Origin: an uncultured Succinivibrio sp. | Lineage (GTDB): Bacteria > Pseudomonadota > Gammaproteobacteria > Enterobacterales > Succinivibrionaceae | DNA: 64,000 bases | Direction of reading: 5' to 3' | NCBI GenBank assembly: GCA_900767695.1 | Contig: CAAGAC010000116.1 | Span: 1-64,000, forward strand | In this document: piece after piece, positions 23,664-32,428 of the stretch | Layout: every line of letters begins with the position of its first letter | How positions within the stretch are numbered: position 1 is the stretch's first letter | Translations under genes and position numbers: made by a program | Notes under the pieces: model-generated | Database searches by the model: none | Told to the model about the DNA's origin: nothing | What the model saw: only the letters and a program-made list of their open reading frames with translations

Positions 23664-24842
23664 TTACTTGGACTCAGCAGCGCGCTTCTCGAGGATCTCG
23701 ACAGCGGGGAGCTTCTTGCCCTCGACGAACTCGAGGAAGGCGCCGCCGCCGGTGGAGATGTAGGAGATCTTGTCCTGGACGCCGAACTTCTGGATGGAGT
23801 TGATGGTGTCGCCGCCGCCTGCAACGGAGAAGGCGCCGGAGGAGGCGATGGCCTCGGCCATGGACTTGGTGCCGGAGGCGAACTGGTCGAACTCGAACAC
23901 GCCGACCGGGCCGTTCCAGAGGATGGTCTTGGCTTCCTTGATGACCTTGTTGATGTTGGCCATCGACTTGGGGCCGAGGTCCATGATCATGTCGTCGTCG
24001 GCGACATCCTTGAGATCCTTGGTGGTGGCGGGGGTCTTCTCGTCGAACTCCTTGCCGACGACCACGTCCACGAACTCGGGGATGCCGGCCTTCTCCATGA
24101 TCTTCTTGGACTCGTCAACGAGATCGGGCTCGGCCAGGGACTTGCCGATCTTGTGGCCCTGGGCCAGCATGAAGGTGTTGGCGATGCCGCCGCCGACGAT
24201 CAGGTGGTCGCAGACCTTGAGCAGGCTGTTGAGGACGGTCAGCTTGGTGGAGACCTTCGAGCCGCCGACGATGGCGACCATCGGGTGGGCCGGGTGCTCC
24301 ATGGCCTTGCCGAGGGCCTCGAGCTCGTTGGCAAGCAGCGGGCCGGCGCAGGCAACAGGGGCAAACTGGGCCACGCCGTAGGTGGTGGCCTGGGCGCGGT
24401 GGGCGGTGCCGAAGGCGTCCATCACGAACACGTCGCAGAGCCTGGCGTACTTCCTGGCCAGATCCTCGTTGTTCTTCTTCTCGCCCTTGTTGAAGCGGCA
24501 GTTCTCAAGAACCAGCAGCTCGCCGTCCTTGGGCTCGACGCCGTTGAGGTACTCGTCGTTCGGGACCAGGCGGACCTTGACGCCAGGGAGCTTGCCCTGG
24601 ATGTAGTCGGCGACCGGCTTCAAGGAGAACTCATCGCTGAAAACGCCTTCCTCCGGACGGCCCAGGTGGGAGATCACCATCACCTTGGCGCCCTTCTCCA
24701 GAGCCAGCTTGATGGTCGGGAGGGTGGCCATGATGCGCTTGTCGGAAGCGACCTTGCCGTCCTTGATGGGCACGTTCAGATCGGAACGGATCAGGACGCG
24801 CTTGCCTTTAAGGTCGAGGTCGGCCATTTTCAGAATTGCCAT
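23664..24842 (-). CDS. pgk: phosphoglycerate kinase
   Basis: Transfers the acyl phosphate of 1,3-bisphosphoglycerate to ADP. The 392 residues show the N-terminal substrate loop [33 protein letters not shown] and the C-terminal nucleotide segment [13 protein letters not shown] with GGGDT. It starts [11 protein letters not shown], in line with E. coli MSVIKMTDLDL, which fixes the ATG at 24842. It is upstream of fbaA in the same transcript. The 220 bases before it hold the tkt terminator and an AT-rich stretch likely to contain the pgk promoter. Confidence 0.96.
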   Translation of the reverse strand: MAILKMADLDLKGKRVLIRSDLNVPIKDGKVASDKRIMATLPTIKLALEKGAKVMVISHLGRPEEGVFSDEFSLKPVADYIQGKLPGVKVRLVPNDEYLNGVEPKDGELLVLENCRFNKGEKKNNEDLARKYARLCDVFVMDAFGTAHRAQATTYGVAQFAPVACAGPLLANELEALGKAMEHPAHPMVAIVGGSKVSTKLTVLNSLLKVCDHLIVGGGIANTFMLAQGHKIGKSLAEPDLVDESKKIMEKAGIPEFVDVVVGKEFDEKTPATTKDLKDVADDDMIMDLGPKSMANINKVIKEAKTILWNGPVGVFEFDQFASGTKSMAEAIASSGAFSVAGGGDTINSIQKFGVQDKISYISTGGGAFLEFVEGKKLPAVEILEKRAAESK

Positions 24843-24974
24843 AGTTCGATTTTTCCTCAGTTGTCTATGAAACTTGCGCGCTCGGGGCAGGCCCCGGCGC
24901 CGAACGTAATTTTATCCCACAATAGCCCCGTGCTAAAGCCGCGGCGGGCCATTTTTGAGCATTTTTTCCATGCA

Positions 24975-25033
24975 GAAAGGGCCTTCCGCAATGTTTGCGG
25001 AAGGCCCTTCGGGCAAGGGGGCGCACGCCCCCT
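24975..25033 (-). terminator. double hairpin terminator of tkt
   Basis: GGGGGCG-CA-CGCCCCC (25017-25032) and a 15-bp perfect stem AAGGGCCTTCCGCAA/TTGCGGAAGGCCCTT (24977-24991 and 24995-25009) follow the tkt stop in turn; the second is followed by TTTCTG on the minus strand. Confidence 0.8.
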
Positions 25034-25062
25034 CTGCGCTTAGCCTTCTCTTTGCTGAAAGG

Positions 25063-27063
25063 CTACTTTAAAAGCGACTTTGCGGTCGCGACCACGTTGT
25101 CCACGGTGAAGCCGTAGCGCTCGAAGAGCTTGCCGGCAGGAGCCGAGGCGCCGAACTGGTCCATGCACACGGTCTTGCCGTCAAGGCCTATGTACTTGTA
25201 CCACAGCGACGAGCGGCCGGCCTCGACCGCGACGCGGGCGCGGCACGAGGAAGGCAGCACGCTGTCGCGGTAGCCCTTGTCCTGGCGGTCGAAGACGTCC
25301 GAGCAGGGCATCGAGACCACGCGGACCTTCCTCCCCTCGGCTGAGAGCTTCTCGGCTGCGTGGACGCAGAGCGCGACCTCGGAGCCGGTGCCGATGAGGA
25401 TGAGATCCGGGGCGCCGTCGCAGTCCTTGAGGACATAGCCGCCGCGGGAGATCCCCTCGACCTGCTCCTTGGTGCGCGGCATCTGCTCGAGGCCCTGGCG
25501 GGTCAGCACGAGGGCGGTAGGTCCGTCCTTGCGCTCGACTGCGGCGACCCAGGCTGCGGCGGTCTCAATCTGATCGCACGGGCGCCAGGTATCGAAGTCG
25601 GGGATCAGGTGCAGCGAGGCGGTCTGCTCGACAGGCTGGTGGGTCGGGCCGTCCTCGCCCACGCCGATGGAGTCGTGGGTGAACACGAACATGGTCGGGA
25701 TCCTCATCAGCGCGGCCATGCGCAGCGCGTTGCGCGCGTAGTCCGAAAAGATGAGGAAGGTGCCACCGTAGGGCCTGAAGCCGCCGTGGAGCAGCATGCC
25801 GTTCATCGCGGCGCTCATGCCGAACTCGCGGACGCCCCAGTGGAAGTAGTTGCCGGCGAAGTTGTGCGGGCCGTTGTCCTTGGACTCCTTGTTGAAGGTG
25901 AGGTTGGACGGGGCCAGATCGGCAGAGCCGCCGACGAGCTCGGGCAGTTGGACGCCGAGCCAGTTCAGCGCGACCTGCGAGGCCTTGCGGGTAGCAAGCT
26001 TGGGATCCGGGGCCTTCTGCAGGGAGTCGATCCACTGACGTGCCTTGGCGTCGAAGCCCTCGGGCAGCTCGCCCTTGACGCGGCGCCTGAACTCGGCTGC
26101 AAGCTCGGGGTACTTCTTTTCATACTTCGAGAAGAGATCGTTCCACTCGCCCTCAAGCCTCGCGCCCTGCGCGGTGGCGTCCCACTCCTTCCTGATCTCC
26201 TCAGGCACCTCGAACGGGCCGTAGTTCCAGCCCAGGGCCTTCTTGGTCAGGGCGATCTCGTCGTCGCCCAGCGGAGCGCCGTGGCTTGCGGCGGTGCCGC
26301 CCTTGTTCGGGGACCCAAAGCCGATGGTGGTCGGGCAGATGATGATGGTCGGGCGCTCCTTCTCCTGCTGGGCCTTCCTGATGGCCTCGCGGACCTGGGC
26401 GCCGTCGTTGCCGTCCTCAAGCTTGATGACGTTCCAGTGGTAGCCCTCGAAGCGCTTGGCGGTGTCGTCGGCAAACCAGTTCTTCACCTCGCCGTCGATC
26501 GAGATGCCGTTTGAGTCGTACAGGCAGATGAGCTTGTTGAGGCCCAGGGTGCCCGCCAGCGAGCAGGCCTCGTGGGAGATGCCCTCCATCAGGCAGCCGT
26601 CGCCCATGAAGACGTAGGTGTGGTGGTCGACGATGTCAAAGCCCTCGCGGTTGAACTCGGAGGCGAGCATGCGCTCGGCGATTGCCATGCCGACGGCGTT
26701 GCCAAGGCCCATGCCCAGCGGGCCGGTGGTGGTCTCGACGCCCGGCACGACGCCGTACTCGGGATGGCCCGGGGTCTTGGAGTCGAGCTGGCGGAAGTTC
26801 TTGAGATCGTCAAGCGAGAGATCGTAGCCGGTCAGGTGCAGCAGGGAGTAGAGCAGCATCGAGGCGTGGCCGTTGGAGAGGATGAAGCGGTCGCGGTTGG
26901 GCCACTTGGGATCCTTGGGGTTGTGGCGCAGGAAGCCGCGCCAAAGCGCCTCGGCCATATCGGCCATGCCCATGGGCGCGCCGGGGTGGCCGGACTTGGC
27001 CTTCTGGACGCCGTCCATGCTGAGCGCGCGAAGCGCGTTGGCAAGCACTCTGTAGTCTGACAT
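25063..27063 (-). CDS. tkt: transketolase
   Basis: Housekeeping thiamine-diphosphate transketolase of the non-oxidative pentose phosphate pathway. The 666 residues match the E. coli enzyme (663): N-terminal [15 protein letters not shown], cofactor motif [15 protein letters not shown] with the downstream NGISIDG, the transketolase signature [18 protein letters not shown], and a C-terminal domain. It follows the DUF945 gene by 21 bases and the transaldolase gene before that, so tal and tkt are probably one transcript. It is clearly distinct from the split transketolase of the sugar operon. Confidence 0.96.
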   Translation of the reverse strand: MSDYRVLANALRALSMDGVQKAKSGHPGAPMGMADMAEALWRGFLRHNPKDPKWPNRDRFILSNGHASMLLYSLLHLTGYDLSLDDLKNFRQLDSKTPGHPEYGVVPGVETTTGPLGMGLGNAVGMAIAERMLASEFNREGFDIVDHHTYVFMGDGCLMEGISHEACSLAGTLGLNKLICLYDSNGISIDGEVKNWFADDTAKRFEGYHWNVIKLEDGNDGAQVREAIRKAQQEKERPTIIICPTTIGFGSPNKGGTAASHGAPLGDDEIALTKKALGWNYGPFEVPEEIRKEWDATAQGARLEGEWNDLFSKYEKKYPELAAEFRRRVKGELPEGFDAKARQWIDSLQKAPDPKLATRKASQVALNWLGVQLPELVGGSADLAPSNLTFNKESKDNGPHNFAGNYFHWGVREFGMSAAMNGMLLHGGFRPYGGTFLIFSDYARNALRMAALMRIPTMFVFTHDSIGVGEDGPTHQPVEQTASLHLIPDFDTWRPCDQIETAAAWVAAVERKDGPTALVLTRQGLEQMPRTKEQVEGISRGGYVLKDCDGAPDLILIGTGSEVALCVHAAEKLSAEGRKVRVVSMPCSDVFDRQDKGYRDSVLPSSCRARVAVEAGRSSLWYKYIGLDGKTVCMDQFGASAPAGKLFERYGFTVDNVVATAKSLLK

Positions 27064-27084
27064 AAGCTAAACTCCTGATATAAA

Positions 27085-28299
27085 TTACAAAACTTTTCCG
27101 TTGATCTTGATGCGGTTGTCCTCGGCCTCGATGTGGGCCTTGTAGCCGTCATCCGTGCGCTCAAGCATCTTCCCGCCGTAGAGCATGAGCCACTGCTCGG
27201 CGTCCTTGGAGAGGCCTGACAACGAGACGTCGGCGCTGCCCCTGGCGCTCCTGAGCCCTTCCTCAAGCCCCGCATCGCTGCGGTAGGAGAACTTGCCCTG
27301 CCCCCTTGCATTGAAGGCGATGCGGCCAAAGCCCATGTCGGTGTCGGCCGAGGCCTTCAGGGAGTCGATGCGCAGGAAGCCCTCGTCCTTTGAGAAGTAG
27401 GCGCCAAGCGCGCCGGGCTCTGAGATGATGTCGCTCACGGCGGCGCCGCGCGACATGGCCTTCTCGCGGGAGAACGGCCCGAACGCGCCCTTTGCGGAGG
27501 CGCTGCCTGCAGAGCCCTTGAGCTCAAGCTCGACGCTCAAGTCGAAGTCGGAGGCCCTGGCGGACTTCACGGACTCGACCTTCACCCTGGCGTCGTCCAC
27601 TGCCGCAAGCGCCCCTAGATCCTTGACGTTGATGCCCTTGACTGAGGCCGAGAGGCTGCCGGGATCGTCCTTCCCGCCCGAGGCTGCCGCAAAGCCCACT
27701 TTCTCTGCCGTGAAGTTCGGCGTGATCACGCCCCTGGCGCTGCCCTGGAACCTGGGCTTTTCAGACTCAAGTCCGGTTGCCGAGGCCTTGATGGAGAGCT
27801 CCTGCCCCTCGGGCTGGAGCTTTGCCGCCTCGAGGTAGGCCCTGGCGTACTGCCCGCCCATGTCCATTGAAAGCTGCCCCGATGCGGGGAGCAGCCTTGC
27901 CTTGACGCGAGCGCTCGCGCTGGACTTTGCCATCACGAGCACGCCGCTTTTGACGAACATGTTGTTGAGGATCGGGACGAGGTCGATTTCAGAGTCGAAG
28001 GAGAGGAAGCCGTGGCTGGTTCTGGCGTCAAGCTCGATCGACTTGCCGTCTGAGCTTTCGATGGCGAAGACGCCCTTTTCCGAGAGGAAGCCGCCTTCCT
28101 GCTTCTTATAGGAGAGCTTGATGGAGAACGGCATGATGCCGCCCTGGGTCTTCTCGTCGAGCGCCGCGCTTGCGCGCGCGCAGCCGTCCTGCAGGACCTT
28201 CTCCGTGTAGGCAGACGAGGCAAGGACGCCTCCTGCCCAGATGGCGGCTGCCGCCGCCGCGGCTCCTGCGGCGATCGCCGCTGCCGTTGGCTTCATCAT
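27085..28299 (-). CDS. DUF945 (YdgA-like) protein
   Basis: A 404-residue protein that begins with a single Ala-rich hydrophobic segment (residues 5-26), with the rest predicted extracytoplasmic. The layout and the repeated beta-strand-like stretches (SGVLVMAKSSASARVKARLL, then SGQLSMDMGG) fit DUF945/YdgA. The function is not established; distant relations to AsmA-like envelope proteins have been proposed. The ATG at 28299 follows AGGGA; a second ATG at 28296 is equivalent. It lies between tal and tkt in the same direction, only 21 bases before tkt, which is unusual company for an envelope protein. Confidence 0.65.
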   Translation of the reverse strand: MMKPTAAAIAAGAAAAAAAIWAGGVLASSAYTEKVLQDGCARASAALDEKTQGGIMPFSIKLSYKKQEGGFLSEKGVFAIESSDGKSIELDARTSHGFLSFDSEIDLVPILNNMFVKSGVLVMAKSSASARVKARLLPASGQLSMDMGGQYARAYLEAAKLQPEGQELSIKASATGLESEKPRFQGSARGVITPNFTAEKVGFAAASGGKDDPGSLSASVKGINVKDLGALAAVDDARVKVESVKSARASDFDLSVELELKGSAGSASAKGAFGPFSREKAMSRGAAVSDIISEPGALGAYFSKDEGFLRIDSLKASADTDMGFGRIAFNARGQGKFSYRSDAGLEEGLRSARGSADVSLSGLSKDAEQWLMLYGGKMLERTDDGYKAHIEAEDNRIKINGKVL

Positions 28300-28379
28300 G
28301 ATGCTGTCCCTGAAACTGCCTGGATACTGGTATTGATTGCGCCGCGCGACGCGCGGCACGGGGATCTTAACACCAAGGC

Positions 28380-28416
28380 GGCTCCCGTCCCTGCGCAATG
28401 GCGCGGGGCGGGAGCC
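28380..28416 (-). other. hairpin between the transaldolase and DUF945 genes
   Basis: GGCTCCCG/CGGGAGCC (28380-28387 and 28409-28416) with an inner GCGC/GCGC extension and no U-run. A second hairpin, GCCGCGC-GAC-GCGCGGC (28341-28357), follows. Either could lower readthrough into DUF945-tkt. Confidence 0.5.
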
Positions 28417-28449
28417 TCCATCAGGCCCTCAGGGCCGAAGGCTCCGGCA

Positions 28450-29100
28450 TCAGCCGAAGACCTTCTTGTAGTCGTCCTGGAACTTCTTGATGCCCTGATC
28501 GGTCAGCGGGTGCTTGACCATCTGCATGATGACCTTGAACGGGATGGTGGCGATGTCGGCGCCTGCCAGCGCGCACTGCATCACGTGGTACGGGCTGCGG
28601 ATCGAGGCGCAGATGACCTGGGAGTCGATGCCGTTGACCTGGAACATGTCGACGATGGTGCGGATCAGCTCGAGGCCGTCCTCGGAGATGTCGTCGAGCC
28701 TGCCGATGAACGGGGAGACGTAAGTGGCGCCGGCGCGGGCTGCGAGCAGGGCCTGGTTGGGCGAGAAGACCAGGGTCATGTTGGTCTTGATGCCTTCCTT
28801 GGCGCAGGTGTGGCAGGCCTTGAGGCCCTCGGCGGTCAGCGGGATCTTGACGACCATGTTCGGGTGGATGGCCGCGATCTCGCGGGCTTCCTTGACCATG
28901 CCGTCGTAGTCGAGGGTGGTCGGCTTGACCTCGCCGCTGATCGGGCCGTCGACGATGGTGGTGATCTCCTTGATGGTCTCCGCGTAGTCGCGGCCTTCCT
29001 TGGCGATCAGGGAGGGGTTGGTGGTGACGCCGCATATGACGCCCATGTCGTTGGCCTTGCGGATCTCGTCCACGTTGGCGGTATCAATGAAAAAACGCAT
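28450..29100 (-). CDS. tal: transaldolase, small TalC/MipB type
   Basis: A 216-residue enzyme of the small transaldolase/fructose-6-phosphate aldolase family. The Schiff-base Lys is residue 85 (VVKIPLT). Two positions separate the activities: E. coli FsaA has Gln59 and Tyr131, transaldolases have Glu and Phe. Here the equivalents are Glu57 (ISGEVK) and Phe131 (YVSPFIGR), so true transaldolase activity, transferring dihydroxyacetone from sedoheptulose 7-phosphate, is favoured. It leads the tal-DUF945-tkt group. Calling it a transaldolase rests on these residues plus context. Confidence 0.88.
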   Translation of the reverse strand: MRFFIDTANVDEIRKANDMGVICGVTTNPSLIAKEGRDYAETIKEITTIVDGPISGEVKPTTLDYDGMVKEAREIAAIHPNMVVKIPLTAEGLKACHTCAKEGIKTNMTLVFSPNQALLAARAGATYVSPFIGRLDDISEDGLELIRTIVDMFQVNGIDSQVICASIRSPYHVMQCALAGADIATIPFKVIMQMVKHPLTDQGIKKFQDDYKKVFG

Positions 29101-29616
29101 GATTGCTCCTCATGTATCTTATGCAACTGGCTTCTTCCAAGCCTCTTTATTTTTTCGATCCAATTCTAGTACACGATTTTCCGCAACCGTTTTCAATGTT
29201 TCCAATGCGTGAGCGACTTCTAATTTTTCCGCCAACTTCAAATCAGCCCGCCATGCTACCGCCGCGCCTTGCGCAAAGCGGCATCCGTGCGTTTTCCCTA
29301 AAATTTCAGATGTCCGCAAGCTCTGGCGAAAGTTTTTGCGCCGTCTTGCGTTCACGTGCACGGCGGGCACGCGCGAGACGATGCCATCCGCGGCCAGTCC
29401 GGCACGGCAGCCGACCACTTTTATCAGTCCGCCCCGCCCCGCGCTCCCCTCCCATTGCGCGGCGTTAGAATAGGCCCACGCGGCAGAAAGCCGCGTGGGC
29501 TCCGCGAGCCTTTTGAACTTGAGCGGGGCTTCACCATCCGCGCGAGAGCGCAGCACATTCAGCAGGAACCACGGCCAGGATGCCGCTAGAGCGCCGGCCC
29601 AGAGTTGGAGAACGCA
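29101..29616. other. divergent intergenic region before tal and metK
   Basis: A 516-base stretch without a convincing gene. The part near tal (29100-29250) is AT-rich and probably holds the tal promoter on the minus strand. The part near metK (29440-29616) is GC-rich and strongly structured. A 145-codon minus-strand frame (29119-29556) runs through it, but it has no ribosome site and family-like sequence is absent, so I treat it as chance. Confidence 0.5.
29475..29514 (+). promoter_or_regulatory. metK leader with two consecutive hairpins, possible attenuator
   Basis: CCCACGCGGC-AGAAA-GCCGCGTGGG (29475-29484 and 29490-29499) overlaps GGCTC-CGC-GAGCC (29498-29510), which is followed by TTTT. 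The second looks like an intrinsic terminator 103 bases before metK, and the two share bases 29498-29499. About 100 further bases of leader follow. I do not recognise a SAM riboswitch class or a MetJ box array. Confidence 0.4.
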
Positions 29617-30765
29617 ATGTCTAGACTTTTCACTTCAGAATCAGTTTCAGAGGGACACCCCGACAAGATCGCAGACCAGATTTCGGATACCGTGCTCGAT
29701 GCTTATCTGGAACAGGACAAGCACGCCCACGTGGCATGCGAGACCCTCGTCAAGACCGGGCTCATCCTGGTCGCGGGGGAGATTTCATCAACCGCCCATG
29801 TCGATCTCGAGGCCAGGGTCCGCAAGACCGTGTGCGACATCGGCTACAACACTTCTGAAGTGGGCTTCGACGGGCGCTACTGCGCCTTCATCAACGCCAT
29901 CGGCAAGCAGTCGCCCGACATCAACCAGGGCGTCGACCGCGCGCTGCCAGAGGATCAGGGCGCCGGCGATCAGGGCCTGATGTTCGGCTACGCCTGCACC
30001 GAGACCCCGGTGCTCATGCCCGCCCCGATCACCTACGCGCACATGCTCATGCAGAGGCAGGCCGAGTGCCGCAAGAAGCACATCCTCCCGTTCCTCCGCC
30101 CCGACGCCAAGAGCCAGGTGACCTTCGTCTACAACGACGACGGCTCGATTGCCGGCATCGACACCGTGGTGCTCTCCACCCAGCACGATCCCAACGTGAC
30201 TCAGGACACCGTCCACGAGGGCGTGATGGAGGAGATCATCAAGAAGGTGATCCCGGCCAAGTACCTCACGAAAAACACCAAGTACTTCATCAACCCGACC
30301 GGCCGCTTCGTCATCGGCGGGCCGGTGGGCGACTGCGGCGTCACCGGCCGCAAGATCATCGTCGACACCTACGGCGGCGCGGCCGCCCACGGCGGCGGGT
30401 GCTTCTCGGGCAAGGATCCCTCGAAGGTCGACCGCTCGGCGGCCTACGCGGCGCGCTATGTCGCAAAGAACATCGTGGCAGCCGGCCTTGCAAGGAGGTG
30501 CGAGCTCCAGGTCTCCTATGCCATCGGCGTGGCGCAGCCCGTGTCCATCTCGGTGAACACCTACGGCACCGGCAAGTACAGCGACGAGAAGATCGCCGCC
30601 GCCGTGCCCAAGGTCTTCGACTTGAGGCCCTACGGCCTCATCAAGATGCTCGACCTCCTAAGGCCCATCTACCTCAAGACCGCCACCTACGGCCACTTCG
30701 GCCGCGAGGAGTTCCCCTGGGAGAAGACCGACAGGACCGAGCAGCTCAAGGACGCGCTCGCCTGA
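29617..30765 (+). CDS. metK: S-adenosylmethionine synthetase
   Basis: Makes S-adenosylmethionine from methionine and ATP. The 382 residues (E. coli 384) show the N-terminal [20 protein letters not shown], the [12 protein letters not shown] signature and the glycine-rich phosphate loop [16 protein letters not shown] with the catalytic lysines. The ATG at 29617 has TTGGAG 7 bases before it; a TTG four codons earlier is the Shine-Dalgarno itself. It is monocistronic with a structured leader and a strong terminator. metE lies 25 kb away in the window; no regulator of the pathway was found nearby. Confidence 0.96.
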   Translation: MSRLFTSESVSEGHPDKIADQISDTVLDAYLEQDKHAHVACETLVKTGLILVAGEISSTAHVDLEARVRKTVCDIGYNTSEVGFDGRYCAFINAIGKQSPDINQGVDRALPEDQGAGDQGLMFGYACTETPVLMPAPITYAHMLMQRQAECRKKHILPFLRPDAKSQVTFVYNDDGSIAGIDTVVLSTQHDPNVTQDTVHEGVMEEIIKKVIPAKYLTKNTKYFINPTGRFVIGGPVGDCGVTGRKIIVDTYGGAAAHGGGCFSGKDPSKVDRSAAYAARYVAKNIVAAGLARRCELQVSYAIGVAQPVSISVNTYGTGKYSDEKIAAAVPKVFDLRPYGLIKMLDLLRPIYLKTATYGHFGREEFPWEKTDRTEQLKDALA

Positions 30766-30802
30766 CAAGGCAATAGGCCATTGCGCTGCCTTGCAGCGCA
30801 GG

Positions 30803-30836
30803 AAAGCCCGGAGGGTAGCCCCCTCCGGGCTTTTTG
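30803..30836 (+). terminator. terminator of metK
   Basis: The stem AAAGCCCGGAGGG/CCCTCCGGGCTTT (30803-30815 and 30821-30833) is followed by TT. A strong intrinsic terminator. Confidence 0.9.
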
Positions 30837-30869
30837 CTTGCTTGCGTTATTAGATCTGATGGATGATGG

Positions 30870-31577
30870 TCACCTCTCGACGATGGCGCTCTCAGGATCG
30901 CGCCGCCACCTGGGCTCGATGCGTGCGCCTTCCGCCCTGTGCCCTATGGCGATGACAACCGCCACGGCGCACCGGCGCGGCAGTTCCAGGGCCCTTGCAA
31001 CCTCGGGGCCTGAGAAGCCTTCCATCGGGCAAGTGTCAAGGCCGCGCGCGGAGGCGGCGAGCATCAGATCCATCGCCGCGTAGGCTGCCCCGCGCGCGCA
31101 CCAGTTTAAAGAGCCGATTGGACCTAGCGGCAGGAGCGAGAGCGCGGGCTTCAGAAGCGAGGCGACGGCGTGTACCAGCGTGAAGGGGCACGAGCCGCCC
31201 ACCGCGACTATCTTGCGGAACTTCGCTATCTCGTCTTGGTGGTGCTCCTTTGACTTCTCCTCAAGATCCGTTCCTTCGATGAAAGATGCCATGGCATCAG
31301 CCGCCTCAAGCGCGAACCTGGGGCCTGCGGCCACCACGATGAGCTCGCTTGCAGTGCGCGCAGCCTGCTGGCCGTTGCAGGCCCTGGCAAGGCGGTCCTT
31401 GAGCGGGCCTGCCTTCACCCTTACGAGACGGTAGGGCTGGAGGTTGCCGCTTGAGGGCGCGAGCATCGCCTCCCTGAGCACCTCCCTCACCGCGCCGTCG
31501 TCAAGCGCCTCGCCCGTGAACTGCCTGACAGCTCTCCTGCGCGAGTTCACCTCGCAGAAGGCCTTCCAAAGATCCAT
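30870..31577 (-). CDS. nitroreductase-family flavoprotein
   Basis: A 235-residue FMN-dependent NAD(P)H oxidoreductase of the nitroreductase fold. N-terminal NSRRRAVRQFTGEAL (FMN phosphate contacts), REAMLAPSSGNLQPYRLVRV, and the C-terminal GLDTCPMEGFSGPEV followed by AVVIAIGHRAE are the usual landmarks. The physiological substrate cannot be told from sequence; quinones and nitro-compounds are common. It is divergent from a TetR-type gene 134 bases away, which suggests it is that regulator's main target. Confidence 0.88.
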   Translation of the reverse strand: MDLWKAFCEVNSRRRAVRQFTGEALDDGAVREVLREAMLAPSSGNLQPYRLVRVKAGPLKDRLARACNGQQAARTASELIVVAAGPRFALEAADAMASFIEGTDLEEKSKEHHQDEIAKFRKIVAVGGSCPFTLVHAVASLLKPALSLLPLGPIGSLNWCARGAAYAAMDLMLAASARGLDTCPMEGFSGPEVARALELPRRCAVAVVIAIGHRAEGARIEPRWRRDPESAIVER

Positions 31578-31657
31578 GTTCCAATTGCCTCGTTCATGAC
31601 TGATCCCTCCGTAGTGCGTTCTATCTGGCAGGGGCGCTTGCGCCTCCCCTGCCCTTG

Positions 31658-31680
31658 CTTAAAATCTAAGCAAAGACTTA
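31658..31680. promoter_or_regulatory. candidate TetR-type operator
   Basis: CTTA (31658-31661), TAAG (31667-31670) and CTTA (31677-31680) make two overlapping inverted repeats in the divergent nitroreductase/TetR promoter region, 32 bases before the tetR-type ATG. Confidence 0.45.
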
Positions 31681-31711
31681 CATATTTGGCACTCGCGTTT
31701 GGAAGGCATGA

Positions 31712-32341
31712 ATGAACAAGCCAAAGGATCCCGCAAAGCCGCGCCGCAGCCCAGTTCAGGCGCGATCGCGCGCCACGGTCGAGGCCATTCTGGAGGCCGC
31801 AGCTTGCATTTTGAGGGAGAGGGGATGGGAGGCGCTGACCACCAACGCGGTCGCCGAGCGCGCCGGCGTCAACATCGGCTCGCTCTACCAGTACTTTCCG
31901 AACAAGCAGGCGATCACTGCAGAGCTGCAGCGCCGCCACGCCGAGAAGGTCAGGGAAGCCATGGCCCAGGCTGTCGATGCGGTCCACGAGGCTGAAGAAG
32001 ATCCCGAGGCGGCAGTGCTCGGCATGGTCAAGGCCGCCATCGCGCTGCACCGTAGCGACGGGCAGCTCCAGGCAGCCGTGCTCGAGGAGATCCCCAAAGC
32101 CCTGCGCTGGAGTCCTGACGACGCTGGGATGATCGAGAGCAAGGCGCTTGAGCTGCTAGGGCCATTCATGCAGGGAGTGCCCCGCCCTGATCTTGCTGCG
32201 GCGGTCTTTGCGCACGCGCTCAAGAACACGGTCCACGGCATGGCCGAGGACGATCCCAGACTCCTTGAGGACCCCGATCTGCCGCGAGAGCTTGCCAGGA
32301 TGCTCTGCGCGCTGCTGAGGAGGCAGGCGCCAGGGCAGTGA
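31712..32341 (+). CDS. TetR/AcrR-family transcriptional regulator
   Basis: A 209-residue regulator. The helix-turn-helix covers residues about 30-65: TTNAVAERAGVNIGSLYQYFPNK is the textbook TetR recognition region (landmark only). The C-terminal ligand domain (residues 75-205) is divergent and unassigned. GGAAGG precedes the ATG at 31712. It is divergently transcribed from the nitroreductase, the usual layout for a local repressor released by an electrophile or drug. Its 3' end shares a bidirectional terminator with the autotransporter locus. Confidence 0.9.
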   Translation: MNKPKDPAKPRRSPVQARSRATVEAILEAAACILRERGWEALTTNAVAERAGVNIGSLYQYFPNKQAITAELQRRHAEKVREAMAQAVDAVHEAEEDPEAAVLGMVKAAIALHRSDGQLQAAVLEEIPKALRWSPDDAGMIESKALELLGPFMQGVPRPDLAAAVFAHALKNTVHGMAEDDPRLLEDPDLPRELARMLCALLRRQAPGQ

Positions 32342-32367
32342 TCAGACGCGCGGTCAGCAGAACGCAG

Positions 32368-32401
32368 GAGGGCCGCAGGGGATTGCTCCCCCGCGGCCCT
32401 C
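32368..32401. terminator. bidirectional terminator between tetR-type and autotransporter genes
   Basis: GAGGGCCGC/GCGGCCCTC (32368-32376 and 32393-32401) with an inner AGGGGA/TCCCCC step, lying between convergent genes. Confidence 0.75.
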
Positions 32402-32428
32402 GCTCGTTTCTTGCTGTCTCAGCTCGGA

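Noticed and set aside
29119..29556. 145-codon open frame on the minus strand between tal and metK
   Set aside because: No ribosome site, no recognisable family, and it crosses the strongly structured metK leader. Treated as chance.
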